DNA of 64,000 nucleotides from contig CM074865.1 in NCBI GenBank assembly GCA_037501455.1, forward strand, positions 2,491,001-2,555,000. The letters are read 5' to 3'. Of the stretch, positions 8,349 through 19,550 are shown in pieces (position 1 is the stretch's first letter; each line of letters opens with the position of its first letter). Below the pieces are notes generated by a model. It worked only from the letters and a program-made list of their open reading frames with translations, had not been told where the DNA came from and did not search any database. The position numbers and the translations under genes are program-made. This DNA is from Lantana camara. Its lineage: Eukaryota > Streptophyta > Magnoliopsida > Lamiales > Verbenaceae.

Positions 8349-11300
8349 TCAAAGCCATTCTAAAGCTATTCTAAGTCCCATCTTCTGAAGATGCCCTTGG
8401 AAAGCTTCTCGACTAAGGGGTTTAGTAAGTGGATCTACCACGTTCTCTGCTGATGTGACCCTCTCAATTTGCACATCTCCTCTTTTGATAATATCACGGA
8501 TTAGGTGATACTTCCTCATAATGTGCTTGGTCCATTGGTGAGATCTTGGTTCTCTTGCTTGAGCAACCACCCCAGTGTTGTCACAAAACACAGTAACGGG
8601 GTCGTTCATGCTAGGAACAACATTCAACTCTTGAATGAAGTTTCTAATCCAAACACCTTCCTTAGCTGCATCATTTGCAGCTAAGTATTCGGCCTCAGTG
8701 GTCGAATCTGCAGTGGTAGTTTGCTTGGAACTCTTCCAACTCACTGCTCCGCCGTTTAGGCAGAAAATGTATCCTGACATTGACTTAAAATCATCTAAGT
8801 CAGATGCAAATCTTGCATCGCAGTATCCTTCGACAGTAAGATCTTTCTGACCTCCGTAAACTAAGAATAAATCTTTAGTACTTTTCAAGTACTTAAGAAT
8901 ATTCTTCACGGCAGCCCAGTGACCATCTCCAGGGTCAGATTGGAAACGACTTGTTACACTAAGTGCATAAGCCACATCCTGTCGAGTACATAACATTGCA
9001 TACATTATGCTACCTATTGCTGATGCATAAGGTGTATGAGTCATTCTTTCCTTCTCAAGGTTAGTCTTAGGACACATCTTCTTTGAAAGACATGTTCCTA
9101 CACTCATAGGAAGGTTCTTAACCTTTGCTGACTCCATATTGAATCTCTTCAATACTTTGTCAATGTACATCGACTGTGATAGTCCTATTAACCTTCTAGA
9201 TCTATCTCTATAGATTTTAATTCCAAGGATATAGGACGCATCACCAAGATCTTTCATCTCGAATTGGTTCGATAACCATAACTTAGTCACTTTCATGTCA
9301 TCCTTCGAATTCCCAATAAGAAGGATGTCATCAACATAAAGTACTAAGAATTGCACTGAGGTCTCCAATTCCTTTCTATACACACAGGACTCATTCGAAA
9401 TTTGAATGAAGCCAAACGCTTTGACTGATTCATCAAATCGAATGTTCCAATTCCTAGAAGCCTGTTTCAATCCATAGATTGATCTTTGGAGTTTGCAAAC
9501 CTTTTGCTCACTCCCACTGAATGTGAAACCTATGGGTTGCTCCATATAAATGTCTTTGTCAATGTCACCATTGAGAAAGGCAGTTTTCACATTCATTTGC
9601 CATATCTCATAGTCATAATATGCAGCAATGGCAAGCATGATCCGAATAGACTTTTGCATTGCAACTGGCGAAAAGGTTTCATCAAAGTCCACACCGGGTC
9701 TTTGAGTGAATCCTTTTGCAACCAGTCTTGCTTTGTAGGCTGCAATGCTTCCATCAACTCCAAGCTTTCTCTTAAAGATCCATTTGCAACCTATGGGTTT
9801 GACCCCATCAGGCAAATCTACCAAGGTCCAAACTTGGTTGGAGTTCATGAAGTCCATTTCGGATTTCATGGCTTCTATCCACTGTTCAGAGTCAGAATCT
9901 GAAAGTGCCTCCTCATATGTTAAAGGATCATTATCCTTTTGAGAGATTTCATGGAAGAATCCATACCATCTCTCCGGCTGTCTAGGAGTGCGTTCAGAAC
10001 GCCTTAGAGGAGGATTTTCATGTGTATCGAAATTCATGATTGGTTGTGTTTGATCAAAAGGGGACGTTTCTTCAGTGGGTGGTGTGGGATCACTTTGTAC
10101 TTCTTCTAATTCTATGATCTTGCCTTTCTTTTCTTTAAGGAACGGTTCCTCAAGAAAAGTGGCATTTCTGGAGACAAACACCTTTTGCTCAGATTGATCA
10201 TAGAAGTAGTATCCTATGGATTCCTTAGGATAACCTACAAAGTAACATAAGTTAGAACGAGATTCTAACTTATCTCCTACTGTCCTCTTCACGTAAGCAG
10301 GACAACCCCAAATTCTTAAGTAAGAATAACTAGGGATTTTACCATGCCACATTTCATAAGGTGTTTTAGGGACTGACTTAGAGGGAACTAGATTCAGAAT
10401 CTTTGCTGCACTTTCTAGGGCATAACCCCAGAAAGAAGGTGGTAAGTCAGTGAAACTTATCATGGAACGAACCATATCAAGTAGGGTTCGATTCCTTCTC
10501 TCAGAAACTCCATTAAGCTGAGGAGTTCCCGGAGGAGTCCACTGAGAGATAATCCTATTATCTTTTAGATGATTAAGGAATTCTTCACTAAGATATTCGC
10601 CTCCTCGATCAGATCGAAGTGCTTTGATCTTGTGACCAGTTTGGTTCTCAACCTCCTTTTGAAATTCTAAGAATTTCTCAAAAGCTTCAGATTCATACTT
10701 CATTAAGTATACATAACCATACCGACTAAAGTCATCAGTAAAGGTTATGAAATACTGATGATTGGTTCTAGTGCTTACACTAAGCGGTCCACAAACATCA
10801 GTATAGATCAAATCCAATACCTTAGTGGCACGTTCCACAGTTCCTTTAAAAGGAATTTTGGACATTTTTCCTTTGAGACAGGATTCGCAAGAAGTTAACT
10901 CCTTAAGATCATTTTCAGAGAATGATCCTAAAGTGTTCATCTTGCTAATTCTGTTCTTGGAAATGTGTCCTAATCTAGCGTGCCATAAGGGAGCTGAAAC
11001 TTTGTCATCTCTCTTACGCTCCGTTTCTCGTTGTATATTCATAATATTGATATTCTGAGTTAGATAAAGTCCATTACTTAGAGTACCAATGTGAACGGAA
11101 GAGTTGTTCCGTTTGATAAAGTATTTACCATTCTTAATATAAGTTTCATAACCTTCACAATCTAATATTGGAACTGAAATTATATTACGAATAACGCTCG
11201 GTACATAAAGAACTTTATTTAAGACTAGCTCAAAACTACCTAAATCTAATCTAATTGTGCCTAAAGCTCGAGCTTCAACGTTTGAGCCATCACCGATCTT

Positions 11301-12269
11301 CAAGACACATTCTCCTTCTTTGAGTTGTTGGACTTCACTTAGCATCTGTACATCATTACAGATATGAGTTCCACAACCGGTATCAAGTACCCAAGAACTA
11401 GAATTAATAGAAAGATTTACTTCAACGAGAAAGATACCTTTCTTTAGAGTAACCTTGTACTCTGGGCAGTTTCTCCTCCAATGTCCCGCTTTGCCACAAT
11501 GGAAGCAAACATCCTCTTTCTGATCACGCTTCTTCTCTTGGGCTTTCCCCTTCAAAATGCCACCAGTGGGCCTAAGGGGTTTCTTCTTCTTCTTTTGGGC
11601 TTTCTTGCCCTTACCTTTAGAAGGCCCAGAAGAGGAAGATGGAGCATTCACCATCAAAACCTTATTGTCCTTCTTGATCGTGCTTTCAGCAGTCACAAGC
11701 TGACTAATCAGCTCAGCTACAGTAACACCAGCATGATTCATGTTGAAGTTAAGGACAAATGGGTTGAATGATGGTGGGAGCGAAGCTAGCAACAAATCCA
11801 CTGAAAGCTCATCTTTCAGCGGCATGTCCATGGAAGCAAGTTTCTCAGTAAGGGCAAGAAACTTGAGTCCATATTCATGGAAACTTGAACCTTCCCTCAT
11901 TCTCAAGTGGAACAATTCCTTTGAAGTGTTATACCTTGTAACACGTTCATGAGGGCGGTAAAGTTGCTCTAAGTGGTCGTAAATCTCCCAAGCGAATTCC
12001 ATTGCCTCATGTTGCCTTTGCAAGTCCGGAGACATGTTAGCCAACATAAGGCAACGGGCTTGGAGATTATCATCCTTCCACTTCTGAATCGCATCCCGCT
12101 CGGCCCGAGTGGGAGCCTCCCTTTCGGGAGTAGGCTCCCCTTCGAAAAGACCATAAGTTCTCTTCTCAGAATCTAAAATGATTTTTAGATTCCTCAGCCA
12201 ACCAGAATAGTTGGGACCAGTCAACTTGTTTGACTCGAGGATCGATACAAGAGGGTTTTTGGTTGCTAT
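8349..12269 (-). pseudogene. C1 gag-pol polyprotein: open frame, start codon and RT Asp lost
   Basis: One uninterrupted frame of about 1300 codons. Counting from Leu at 12224: UBN2-type gag at 1-190, CCHC knuckle CFHCGKAGHWRRNC at 240-253, protease DTG at 281-283, pre-integrase LWHARLGH at about 413, integrase D476/D539/E575 (35 residues between the last two), reverse transcriptase with YVDD at 963-966, and copia RNase H at the end (GYCDARFASD, STTEAEY, FCDNTG). Two losses are visible. The expected initiator is ATA at 12269-12267 (ata gca acc aaa aac cct), whereas sister element C2 has gaa-ATG-c at the same point. And motif A of RT reads QMNVKTAFLNG: Asn (AAT, 9593-9591, residue 878) replaces the catalytic Asp present in C3. 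Both are G-to-A on the coding strand. Confidence 0.93.
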
Positions 12270-12475
12270 TTCAAAACACGTAGAGAATCACAGAATCTAC
12301 GACCTAAATGGTAAAACAGAGAACTAGTGAGCATGCTGAATTATAACGATATACAAAAGATAAGGTCTTTAATCTAATGTAGCTCCCACTGTTTTTCAAA
12401 GATCTAGAATTCCCAAAGATCTAAGAGGAACACGTTTCCCAGTGGGTACTAAGATCCTAGGCATTTTACCTCGAA

Positions 12476-12796
12476 CCCACGACTCGCGGACATTCTAAGT
12501 AAGAACCCTAGGTAGGTACAACTTACCAATTCTAACACCTTTAGAACTCTTAGTAATTGTTTTTGCATCACCTATCTTTCAATATGGACCCATGACTCGT
12601 GCAACATCCATATTTACTTAGGTGTTAAGCTAGACCCATCAATCATAAGATCATGACCAAAACTTAGTTCGAACGACCCACGACTCGCGGACATCGCCCT
12701 TGCTAAAATTGACCATGAAATATTGATCATTTAAAATGATCAATTAGGTAACTAAGAACTAATAAGCTCCACTAGCTATCCCACGACTTGCGGACA
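12476..12796 (-). repeat. Four spaced copies of CCCACGACTCGCGGACA in the C1 leader
   Basis: Copies at 12476-12492, 12589-12606 (variant), 12677-12693 and 12780-12796, spaced about 90-113 bp, each in different surrounding sequence. C2 keeps all four at matching places. In the transcript the motif reads TGTCCGCGAGTCGTGGG. Function unknown; an RNA-protein or packaging site is one idea. Confidence 0.75.
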
Positions 12797-13959
12797 ATAA
12801 CTAGCTTCACTTACTAAACTTAAAACCTATTGATGGAATGCTAGGAATTTAATTCAAAATTTGCATCTCGAATTAAACACCTATTTGTTCGAAATTAGCT
12901 TAATATTTAATGGGATTTTTCGAATCAACCGGAGAGTTTTCCGGTTCGACCTCACCAACATATATGTTATCCAATTTTATTAGTCTTGGTTAATGCAAGT
13001 ACACTTAAATGCATTTCAAACAAGCACATAAACAGATAACATGTCCTAGCATGATACTAACATGTAATGATCATGGGTTCTACCTATCTTATGCGTGATA
13101 TGTGGGAGCCACTCCACAATCACAAGTTCTAACATACATGCCACATAAACAGTTTAAATCACATAAGGGAAAGCGGTAACAAAATACGAGCCCTATCTCT
13201 ATTACATTTAACAATTGAGATTCCCCTCCCTAACATTTTGAGGGGTCTTCACTTATGGCCTCCTTGTTACTTGAATGTGGTCCATCTTACTCCATGGGTG
13301 CATTGTCTCCAAAATGAAAATAAAAACCTCACCACCTATCTCTACTCTCAAATTACAATAAAAAGAAAAAGACATAAAGTAATAAGGCTCAATCTTCATA
13401 TTGGCCTTAGACAATTACACGGGGCATACCCCGGCCTAAAAAACAGTAATATGGAAAGCCACATAATAAATCACATAACAGTACGCACATAAGTGAGGCT
13501 CCAACCCCAATTGAAAAACGCAACTATAGGGCTCCAACCCCAATTTAAACCATCCATGTGCATAAATTAAAACCATACATAGATCTAAACCCATGATCAC
13601 CTAACATGCTTTTGCAAGAATTTAAATTTAACCAATAAATTAAAATTCTCGCTTTAAGCTCTAATAGCTTAAAACACGACTTAGATGCAATTCTTGTTCA
13701 AGAGCCTTTTCTATAAAACCCGAAAAACAATGAACTAATAAAATTCCAATTAATTTCTGAAAATTAATAATTTTATTCTTTCAATATTTTCATAAAATAA
13801 AGTTTGTAATTTTTCCAAAATTTAAATCGCTTAAATTTTCAAAATCCCAATTTAAACAATTATTTCCAAAATTAATTCAAATTTAATAAAAATAAAATTT
13901 TCAGGAAAAAATTAAATCGGGATCGGATTGGACTAAACACGAAAAACGAGACAGCCACG

Positions 13960-14340
13960 GATTGGAGTGCCCGTCATTCCCGCCCAACGGCCCAGGCCGC
14001 CCGCACGCGTCGCGCACGAGCGGGCGCGCACAGCGCTCACATGCCAGCAGCAGTGCTGCCGGCTTGCGCACGCCTGGCGTGCGCCTTCTTGCGCACATCG
14101 CGCGCAAGCGCCTAGGCCATCAGGCCGGCGCTGCGCGGACACCCTCCCGCACGGATGCGGGAGGCGATGGTGGAAGGCCCCGCGCGGTTGCGGGGCTGTG
14201 GTGCGGGATGCTCCCGCGCGGTTGCAGGAGGAGCTGTCGGGCCAGTCCGGGCGCTCCTAGGACAGGCGCGCGGCGATGGCGGGCGGTCACGCGGGCCTGG
14301 GCGTGCGACACCCTAGCACGCCTAGGCTCGCATTTTCGTA
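13960..14340. other. GC-rich hairpin block in the C1 leader
   Basis: Very GC-rich island in AT-rich DNA, with compact hairpins such as cctcccgca-cgga-tgcgggagg (about 14142-14163) and gccccgc..gcggggc (about 14178-14198). C2 has a GC-rich block at the same leader position (30930-31205) with different sequence. Confidence 0.65.
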
Positions 14341-14597
14341 ATGCGATTTTCGTGTTTCGTGTTTCAGTTCAAAACCAACAATAATCCAAAATTTTAAATA
14401 CGATTTAAACAGATTTGAATTAAAACGGTTTTCAAAAACACACTTTAAGAAAACAGTTTCAGAAATTCAAGAAAAAATTACAGTTTCGTAATTCAGGCTT
14501 TCTAAAAGAACTCATGAATACCTAATTCGCATCTAAGCCTAAGAATTTCTACCAAGTTCATAATAATTGAGACGAATCAGAAACACGATTAACGAGG

Positions 14598-14611
14598 TGG
14601 CTCTGATACCA
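14598..14611 (-). other. C1 primer-binding site (initiator tRNA-Met)
   Basis: TGGTATCAGAGCCA on the minus strand, two bases after the 5' LTR; complementary to the 3' end of plant initiator tRNA-Met. Confidence 0.9.
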
Positions 14612-14613
14612 CT

Positions 14614-16561
14614 TGTTGGAAAACACGAATCAGAAAGCAGCGGAATTTAAAAAATTTTCCCAACAAAAGGATCTTGAACTCGCAATCGTGTATCCAAATT
14701 CGTAAAGATAGAAAACTTACTTTTCTTTTATTCTTTCTTGAAGCGTTTCAAGCCACCCAAGAACGCTCTTCTCGCGGCTTGATCCCCTCTCCTTGGTAAA
14801 GCTCGAATCTTCAAACTTCTAACTTGAAGTCTCTAGAGATAGTCCACCAACTTGATCACAATCTAACTAGTAAGGATGCTAGTTCTCTAGTTAGTGTTTA
14901 GGCTTAACCTAGGGCTTTGTTTATCTTGGAGAAAGGAAGGTGTTCAACACATGAACCAAGAATTGTCTATTAGCTCTAAAGGGGAGCATGAGCTCCCCTA
15001 TATATAGGAAAGGGGAGGGGCGGCCGAACCTAGTCCTTATGGACTAAGGATTTGGTCCCTCTCTCCTATTACTTGATCATCAAGTAATTTTGACTTTGAC
15101 TTTGAATTCTAATTCAAATCAACTTTCAAGAGAGCTAAAAATATCCAAACTATTTTTGGATAATTTTATACTTTATTTATTTAAAATAAATAACTTATTT
15201 TATCTAATTAATTAATTCATAATTAATTAACTAGATTATTTTTCTCCAAAATAAGACTTTCTTTTTAATTCAAAATTAAACCAAAGTTTATTAAATAATT
15301 AACACATTTAATTATTTAATATATATATACAATATATATATTCACACGTGCGTGACACGTGTCACAGTGACACGTGTCACTCACGTGAGCCACACGTGTG
15401 ATTTCACACGTGTGGAACCCTCTTGGCCCGATTAACTCGTTTAATCATTTTTAAGCCTCAACTCATGTAACCAAGTTGTTGTGTGTGACCCTCTAGGTTC
15501 TCAATTCAATTAGCAGTGACCCTAATTAATTAATTCACTAATTAATTAATCAGTCCACAGATTAAACGACCATAGTCTAGCAACAGGTGTTTAACCCCTA
15601 GCCGAATTGGAATGTTCGGATTCGACAGAACCTTTAAGTCATTGATTCATGTGAGATACAATCCTCCTACTTACTATCTCTCAACCAAGATCTAGGGCAA
15701 GGGAATAATCAGAACCCTAATAATCCGGTCTTAAAGCTAAGTGCATTTCATATCCATTTGATCTCAATCCAAGAAACCCTTTTCTTGATGTCTTGATCTA
15801 CTGCCTTGGCCAAGGACTCCATATGGTATATGAATGACTTACACAATAAGAGATCACCTTGCAAATGCAAGTGTAGGTCCTTTCTTGATTCTCATTCACT
15901 TTCATGAATCACTTGTGCAGCCCCAGCATAAGCCTTGAATCAGTTGTCTAAGGCGACACCCTTTAAAGCTTATACCTAAGACTACAGAGTTAACTCATAA
16001 AGTGACAAGGAACCTCAAGTCTTAAGGATCAATTAATCACATCAATGACTCGTGAGATATTTCCTAATCTGGAAGTTTCTATTTCCTGAAATAGAATCTT
16101 CCTTTCCCATTTAGGAATGTTCTCACACGGGGCACCTCAGTGAACTTACTTATTAAAGTAAGCACCCTCATGTATCACGCACGTATCAACTATACACTTT
16201 GCACCTCCATGAAACAAGGTGGTCCTTCTTAAGGGCGTGATCCCATAAGCAAGCCTTAGAGGAGTCAGGTTGACACTCCCACTGTCTGTAGGACTCATCG
16301 GCTTGGAGTATTTTACTAATCATGACTTATGTGATATAGGGCTCGTTTCTTGAACCATTTCACCTAAATGGTAGAGTCCTAAAGTCATCAAGATTAGGGG
16401 AGTTCTCATACATGCACAGCTAAAGTAAACGCATACCAAACAAGAGCATATAAAGAAGTGTTGCCTCAATTCGTTATTTCATTCAAAGATTGTCTGTGAT
16501 TACAATAAGGAAAAGCACAAAGCGGATATACAATCGGCTTTCTAGGGTACTATTCCTAACA
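14614..16561 (-). repeat. C1 5' LTR (right in window)
   Basis: 1948 bp. Identical by eye to the left copy over about the first 1550 bp from 14614. The remaining roughly 395 bp (start of U3) carry all the visible differences, including a 2-bp indel (gcaccctcatg versus gcactcatg). Confidence 0.93.
15345..15412. promoter_or_regulatory. Six-fold CACGTG array in the C1 5' LTR
   Basis: Same array as at 7118-7185, in the LTR that would drive the element. Confidence 0.7.
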
Positions 16562-16566
16562 CCCCG

Positions 16567-17154
16567 AGCGTGGCCAACGCTCGAGTCCAATATCAAATGG
16601 CACTATTCGTCTTGAGGACCAACCCCATCGCAGTAAGGAGTCCTTCTAGAGGGCGCTTTCAGAGGTACGAGGAGCGTAGAGGAGAAGTATTCCACGCTCG
16701 CCGCTCGCCAATAACCTCTGACATAGTAGTGCGCACCTCGTACTTGGCACCCCACAGGCTTTTCAGGGCCGTCCCTTTCACTTCATCACATGACGCCACG
16801 TGTCTAGGGCAGCACAGGGTTTGGGACCACAAGGTCAAATTACCCATGATACCCTTGCCCCTAACATATAAATATGGGATTCATACACACATCCCCGAAG
16901 TCATCTTCTTCCATAAGAATACTCTGCATAAACTGGGTAATCTCCTCCATTTTTCTCTTCTTCTTCAAGCTTACACAACCCAACATCCTCAGCACCTCAG
17001 CTGCACAATCTCTTGGTGTTATCCTAGTTGGAAGAACCTACGCTACTAAGGAAACCCAGTTCCTGAGGCTCTACAGCCTGTGATGGTCTTCCCCCTCACA
17101 AACAAATCTTAAAGTGTTGGTGTTTTAGCACACTTCTTGTTTTCTGCACCATCA
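16567..17154 (+). repeat. G 5' LTR, second part (588 bp)
   Basis: Continues the LTR after the C1 target duplication ccccg (6382-6386 and 16562-16566). The two parts sum to 925 bp, against 927 bp for the rejoined 3' LTR, which supports the boundaries. Ends ttttctgcaccatca. Confidence 0.88.
16867..16874 (+). promoter_or_regulatory. TATA box of the G 5' LTR
   Basis: TATAAATA about 290 bp before the LTR end. Transcription is inferred to start about 30 bp downstream, separating U3 from R. The same box is at 46885-46892 in the 3' LTR. Confidence 0.6.
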
Positions 17155-17506
17155 GTACCTTAGGGTTATGTTCAATTTAATAAAAAACTTGATGGAAGGA
17201 CTAGTTTTAATTAAAAAAACAAAAAGTGGTATTCTGAGGCCAACTTTGATGAAAAATTGTGTAAGTGAAGGACTAAAAGTGGATTAGTCGTATAATTAGA
17301 GGACAAATATCGCAATATTTCCAAAATATTGGAAGCAAATTCACCAAATGGTAACAAAGACTTAAAAAGTCAATCGTATTTATTTGGCCTTTCGGTTCGA
17401 CCTTATTTCCTCATGTACCCCTCCCCTATGAATATATTGGAAGCAGAATCCCTAAACAAAGACCGTAGAAAACAGAATATTCAAAAATAAAATGATGTAA
17501 AGGAAC
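17155..17506 (+). repeat. 352-bp copy of the G 3' flank, in place of the primer site
   Basis: Begins gtaccttagggttatgtt and matches 47174-47525, the genomic flank after the 3' LTR, over its full length with a few percent differences. The 47 kb copy is the native one, since it runs on into a local tandem duplication. No primer-binding site is seen after the 5' LTR; gag sequence starts directly at the junction. Confidence 0.85.
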
Positions 17507-19550
17507 CCCGACGGAGGAGCCAACGCTGCCACCGCACAAACCGGCAATACTCCTGTTGGTGGGAGTATTCCTCCAGTCACAAATGGAGGAAAAGGAAAGG
17601 AAACTGTGCTGGGGTCTCACCCGGAAGGAGGAAACGAAGCAGGAAAATCTGGTTCTGCACTTCCACCCACCACGCTCATTCCCGCTACCACTGTCAACAA
17701 CCCCGCGGCCTACTCCATGGCTGTGCCACCGCCAGGGTACGCCTACATATAGCCAGGGGTGATACCGGGAATGATGCCGGGGATGGTGCCCATGGTACAA
17801 CCTTACCAGGTGGGTCCTTTACAGCTCCCAATCTCCCTACCCAGAGAGATTCAAGGGGTGAAAATGCCCCAAATGACATCGCAGCGACTCCAAGTGCTAT
17901 ACGCTCAATACGAAGTCCAGGCCGCACAAAATGCCTGGAACCACTTTATCGCTGTCTACTTCCCCTCGATGGCGGGTGCTCAGACCAATGGGGGGATGGC
18001 AAACCCACCCCTTGGCGGTGGCCCAGAACGTGTTAAGGGCCCAGCCATAGCCACCACCCCCAGCACAAGAAAAAGATGCAGCCCCGAGGGCGGATCAAGA
18101 AGTGCGCCCAGTGGATAAGGAGAAAGTGCCTTCCGTGAGGGGAGATGCTGAAGAAGAGGTCCAATCCAGGGCCACTAGAAGGACCCGCAGGAGGGATGGA
18201 GGCGACCCTCAACTGGCTGCCGTACAAGACCAGTTGAATGGGCTTCAGAACATGGTGAAACAGCTCTCTCGAGCACGGTCTCAAGTCCCCCATGCTGGGG
18301 ACGAGAGGTCCAGGGCCAGAGACGCTCGTAACCCACGCCACTTGGTCCCTCGCCACTGGAGGGAGGAAGATTACGAGGAACATGACCATGAGGGCGGGAA
18401 CCATAGGCCTTTTATAGGTGGTTCGCCCCTCGTTGATGAGGTTTTGATGGCCCGTGCGGGGAAGGGCAAAATCCCCACATCCGTCAACCGTTATGATGGA
18501 ACCACCGATCCGGCAGAGTATCTGGATCATTTCATGCACTTGATGCACCTTTAAGAGTATTCTAGTCATTACTGGACAAAAGTTTTTGTCACTTCCCTCG
18601 TGGGAATGGCACAGGAGTGGTATAAGAAGCTGCCCCCGCGCTCTATCCGAGAGTATGACGATTTGACTGATGCCTTCATGAGCCACTTTAACTCCTTGAA
18701 GGCTCCAGCACCCACTGCCACAGCTCTTTATAGTATGGTTCAAGGACCGAGCGAGACTCTCAGGTCCTTCATGGGCTGGTTCAATAAAGAGATCCTGTTG
18801 GTTGAGAAGCCCTCGATGGATTTCTTGAGGCATGTACTCTTTGGGGCTATCAATTTGAAGAACTACGTCAGCAAGGAGTTCGTGGAGGGGGTGGCCAAGA
18901 AAAAGCCTCGCTTGTTGATGGAAATCAGAGATAGAGTTGACTCATTTTTCACCCTCGAGGATATGTACATCGCAAGGGAACAGAAACTGGCAAATGCCCC
19001 TCGAGCCGGTAGGGCCTCGGAGGATAGAAGAGAGTCCAAGAACCGCCACCGCAGCCCAGTACCCGCTCGGAGAAACTCTCCGCCCCCTCGCAGACACGAG
19101 CGCATCCCCCTCAACCGACCCATCGCTGAAGTCTATTTCATGACGGACAAGAAACTATTTAAGAGACCGCCAAAGATGAGGGAAACCGAGGCTAAAAAAC
19201 GCTCGGGGAATTACTGTGCCTTCCACAAGCAGAAAGGACAGGACACAAATGAGTGTCGCTAACTTGAGAGCGAGATTCAGAGGTTTATCACCGGGGGGCA
19301 CCTAAAAGAGTTTGTAAAAGTGCTGGAGAGGTATGACGAGCACTGTTCCGAGTGCGTGAGAACTAGGGGGAGAAACTGCTCGCGCTCCAAAAGCCCGCGC
19401 CACCACCGCCCAGAAACTAGCGAGCGCGGCCAGCAGAAGGCCGCCGAAGTGGAGAACCAGCCCTTCGCTGTCATCAATATGATCGTCGACGGACCCTCGG
19501 GGGGTGATTCCAATGCCTCCCGCCTTCGCCACATCCGCAGCTATGATTAG
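17507..19550 (+). pseudogene. G gag region, broken
   Basis: Gypsy gag read across several stops: Pro/Gly-rich start (PPPGYAYI, PGMMPGMVP), then KIPTSVNRYDGTTDPAEYLDHF and EWYKKLPPRSIREYDDL of the Retrotrans_gag domain (about 18470-18690), and a Tat-type Cys/His motif YCAFHKQKGQDTNEC near 19210-19260. In-frame stops at 17750-17752, 18552-18554, 19260-19262 and 19548-19550, plus a frame change at about 18030-18060. Upstream coding begins at about 17640, but no start codon is certain because the leader was replaced. Gag would form the virus-like particle; this copy cannot. Confidence 0.87.

Larger units (their letters stand above)
12270..14613 (-). other. C1 5' leader (2.3 kb)
   Basis: Long untranslated leader between primer site and gag, conserved in C2 (29282-31494). 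It contains a four-times-repeated motif at 12476-12796 and a GC-rich hairpin block at 13960-14340. Open frames on both strands in the GC-rich part are not conserved in C2 and are composition artefacts. Confidence 0.75.
6387..16561 (-). mobile_element. Ty1/copia element C1, full length, in the G 5' LTR
   Basis: Reads on the minus strand. Near-identical LTRs of 1946 and 1948 bp start TGTTAGGAATAG and end TTTTCCAACA (minus orientation). The TSD is ccccg at 6382-6386 and 16562-16566. It has a tRNA-Met primer site, a 2.3-kb leader, an uninterrupted gag-pol frame and a purine tract in the usual places. The LTRs show only about nine differences, so the insertion is recent, though the copy has lost its start codon and a catalytic Asp (see the polyprotein). 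Confidence 0.95.

Noticed and set aside
13901..14384. Overlapping long open frames on both strands in the C1 leader
   Set aside because: They arise from extreme GC content. The matching C2 block has different frames and sequence, and no domain is visible.
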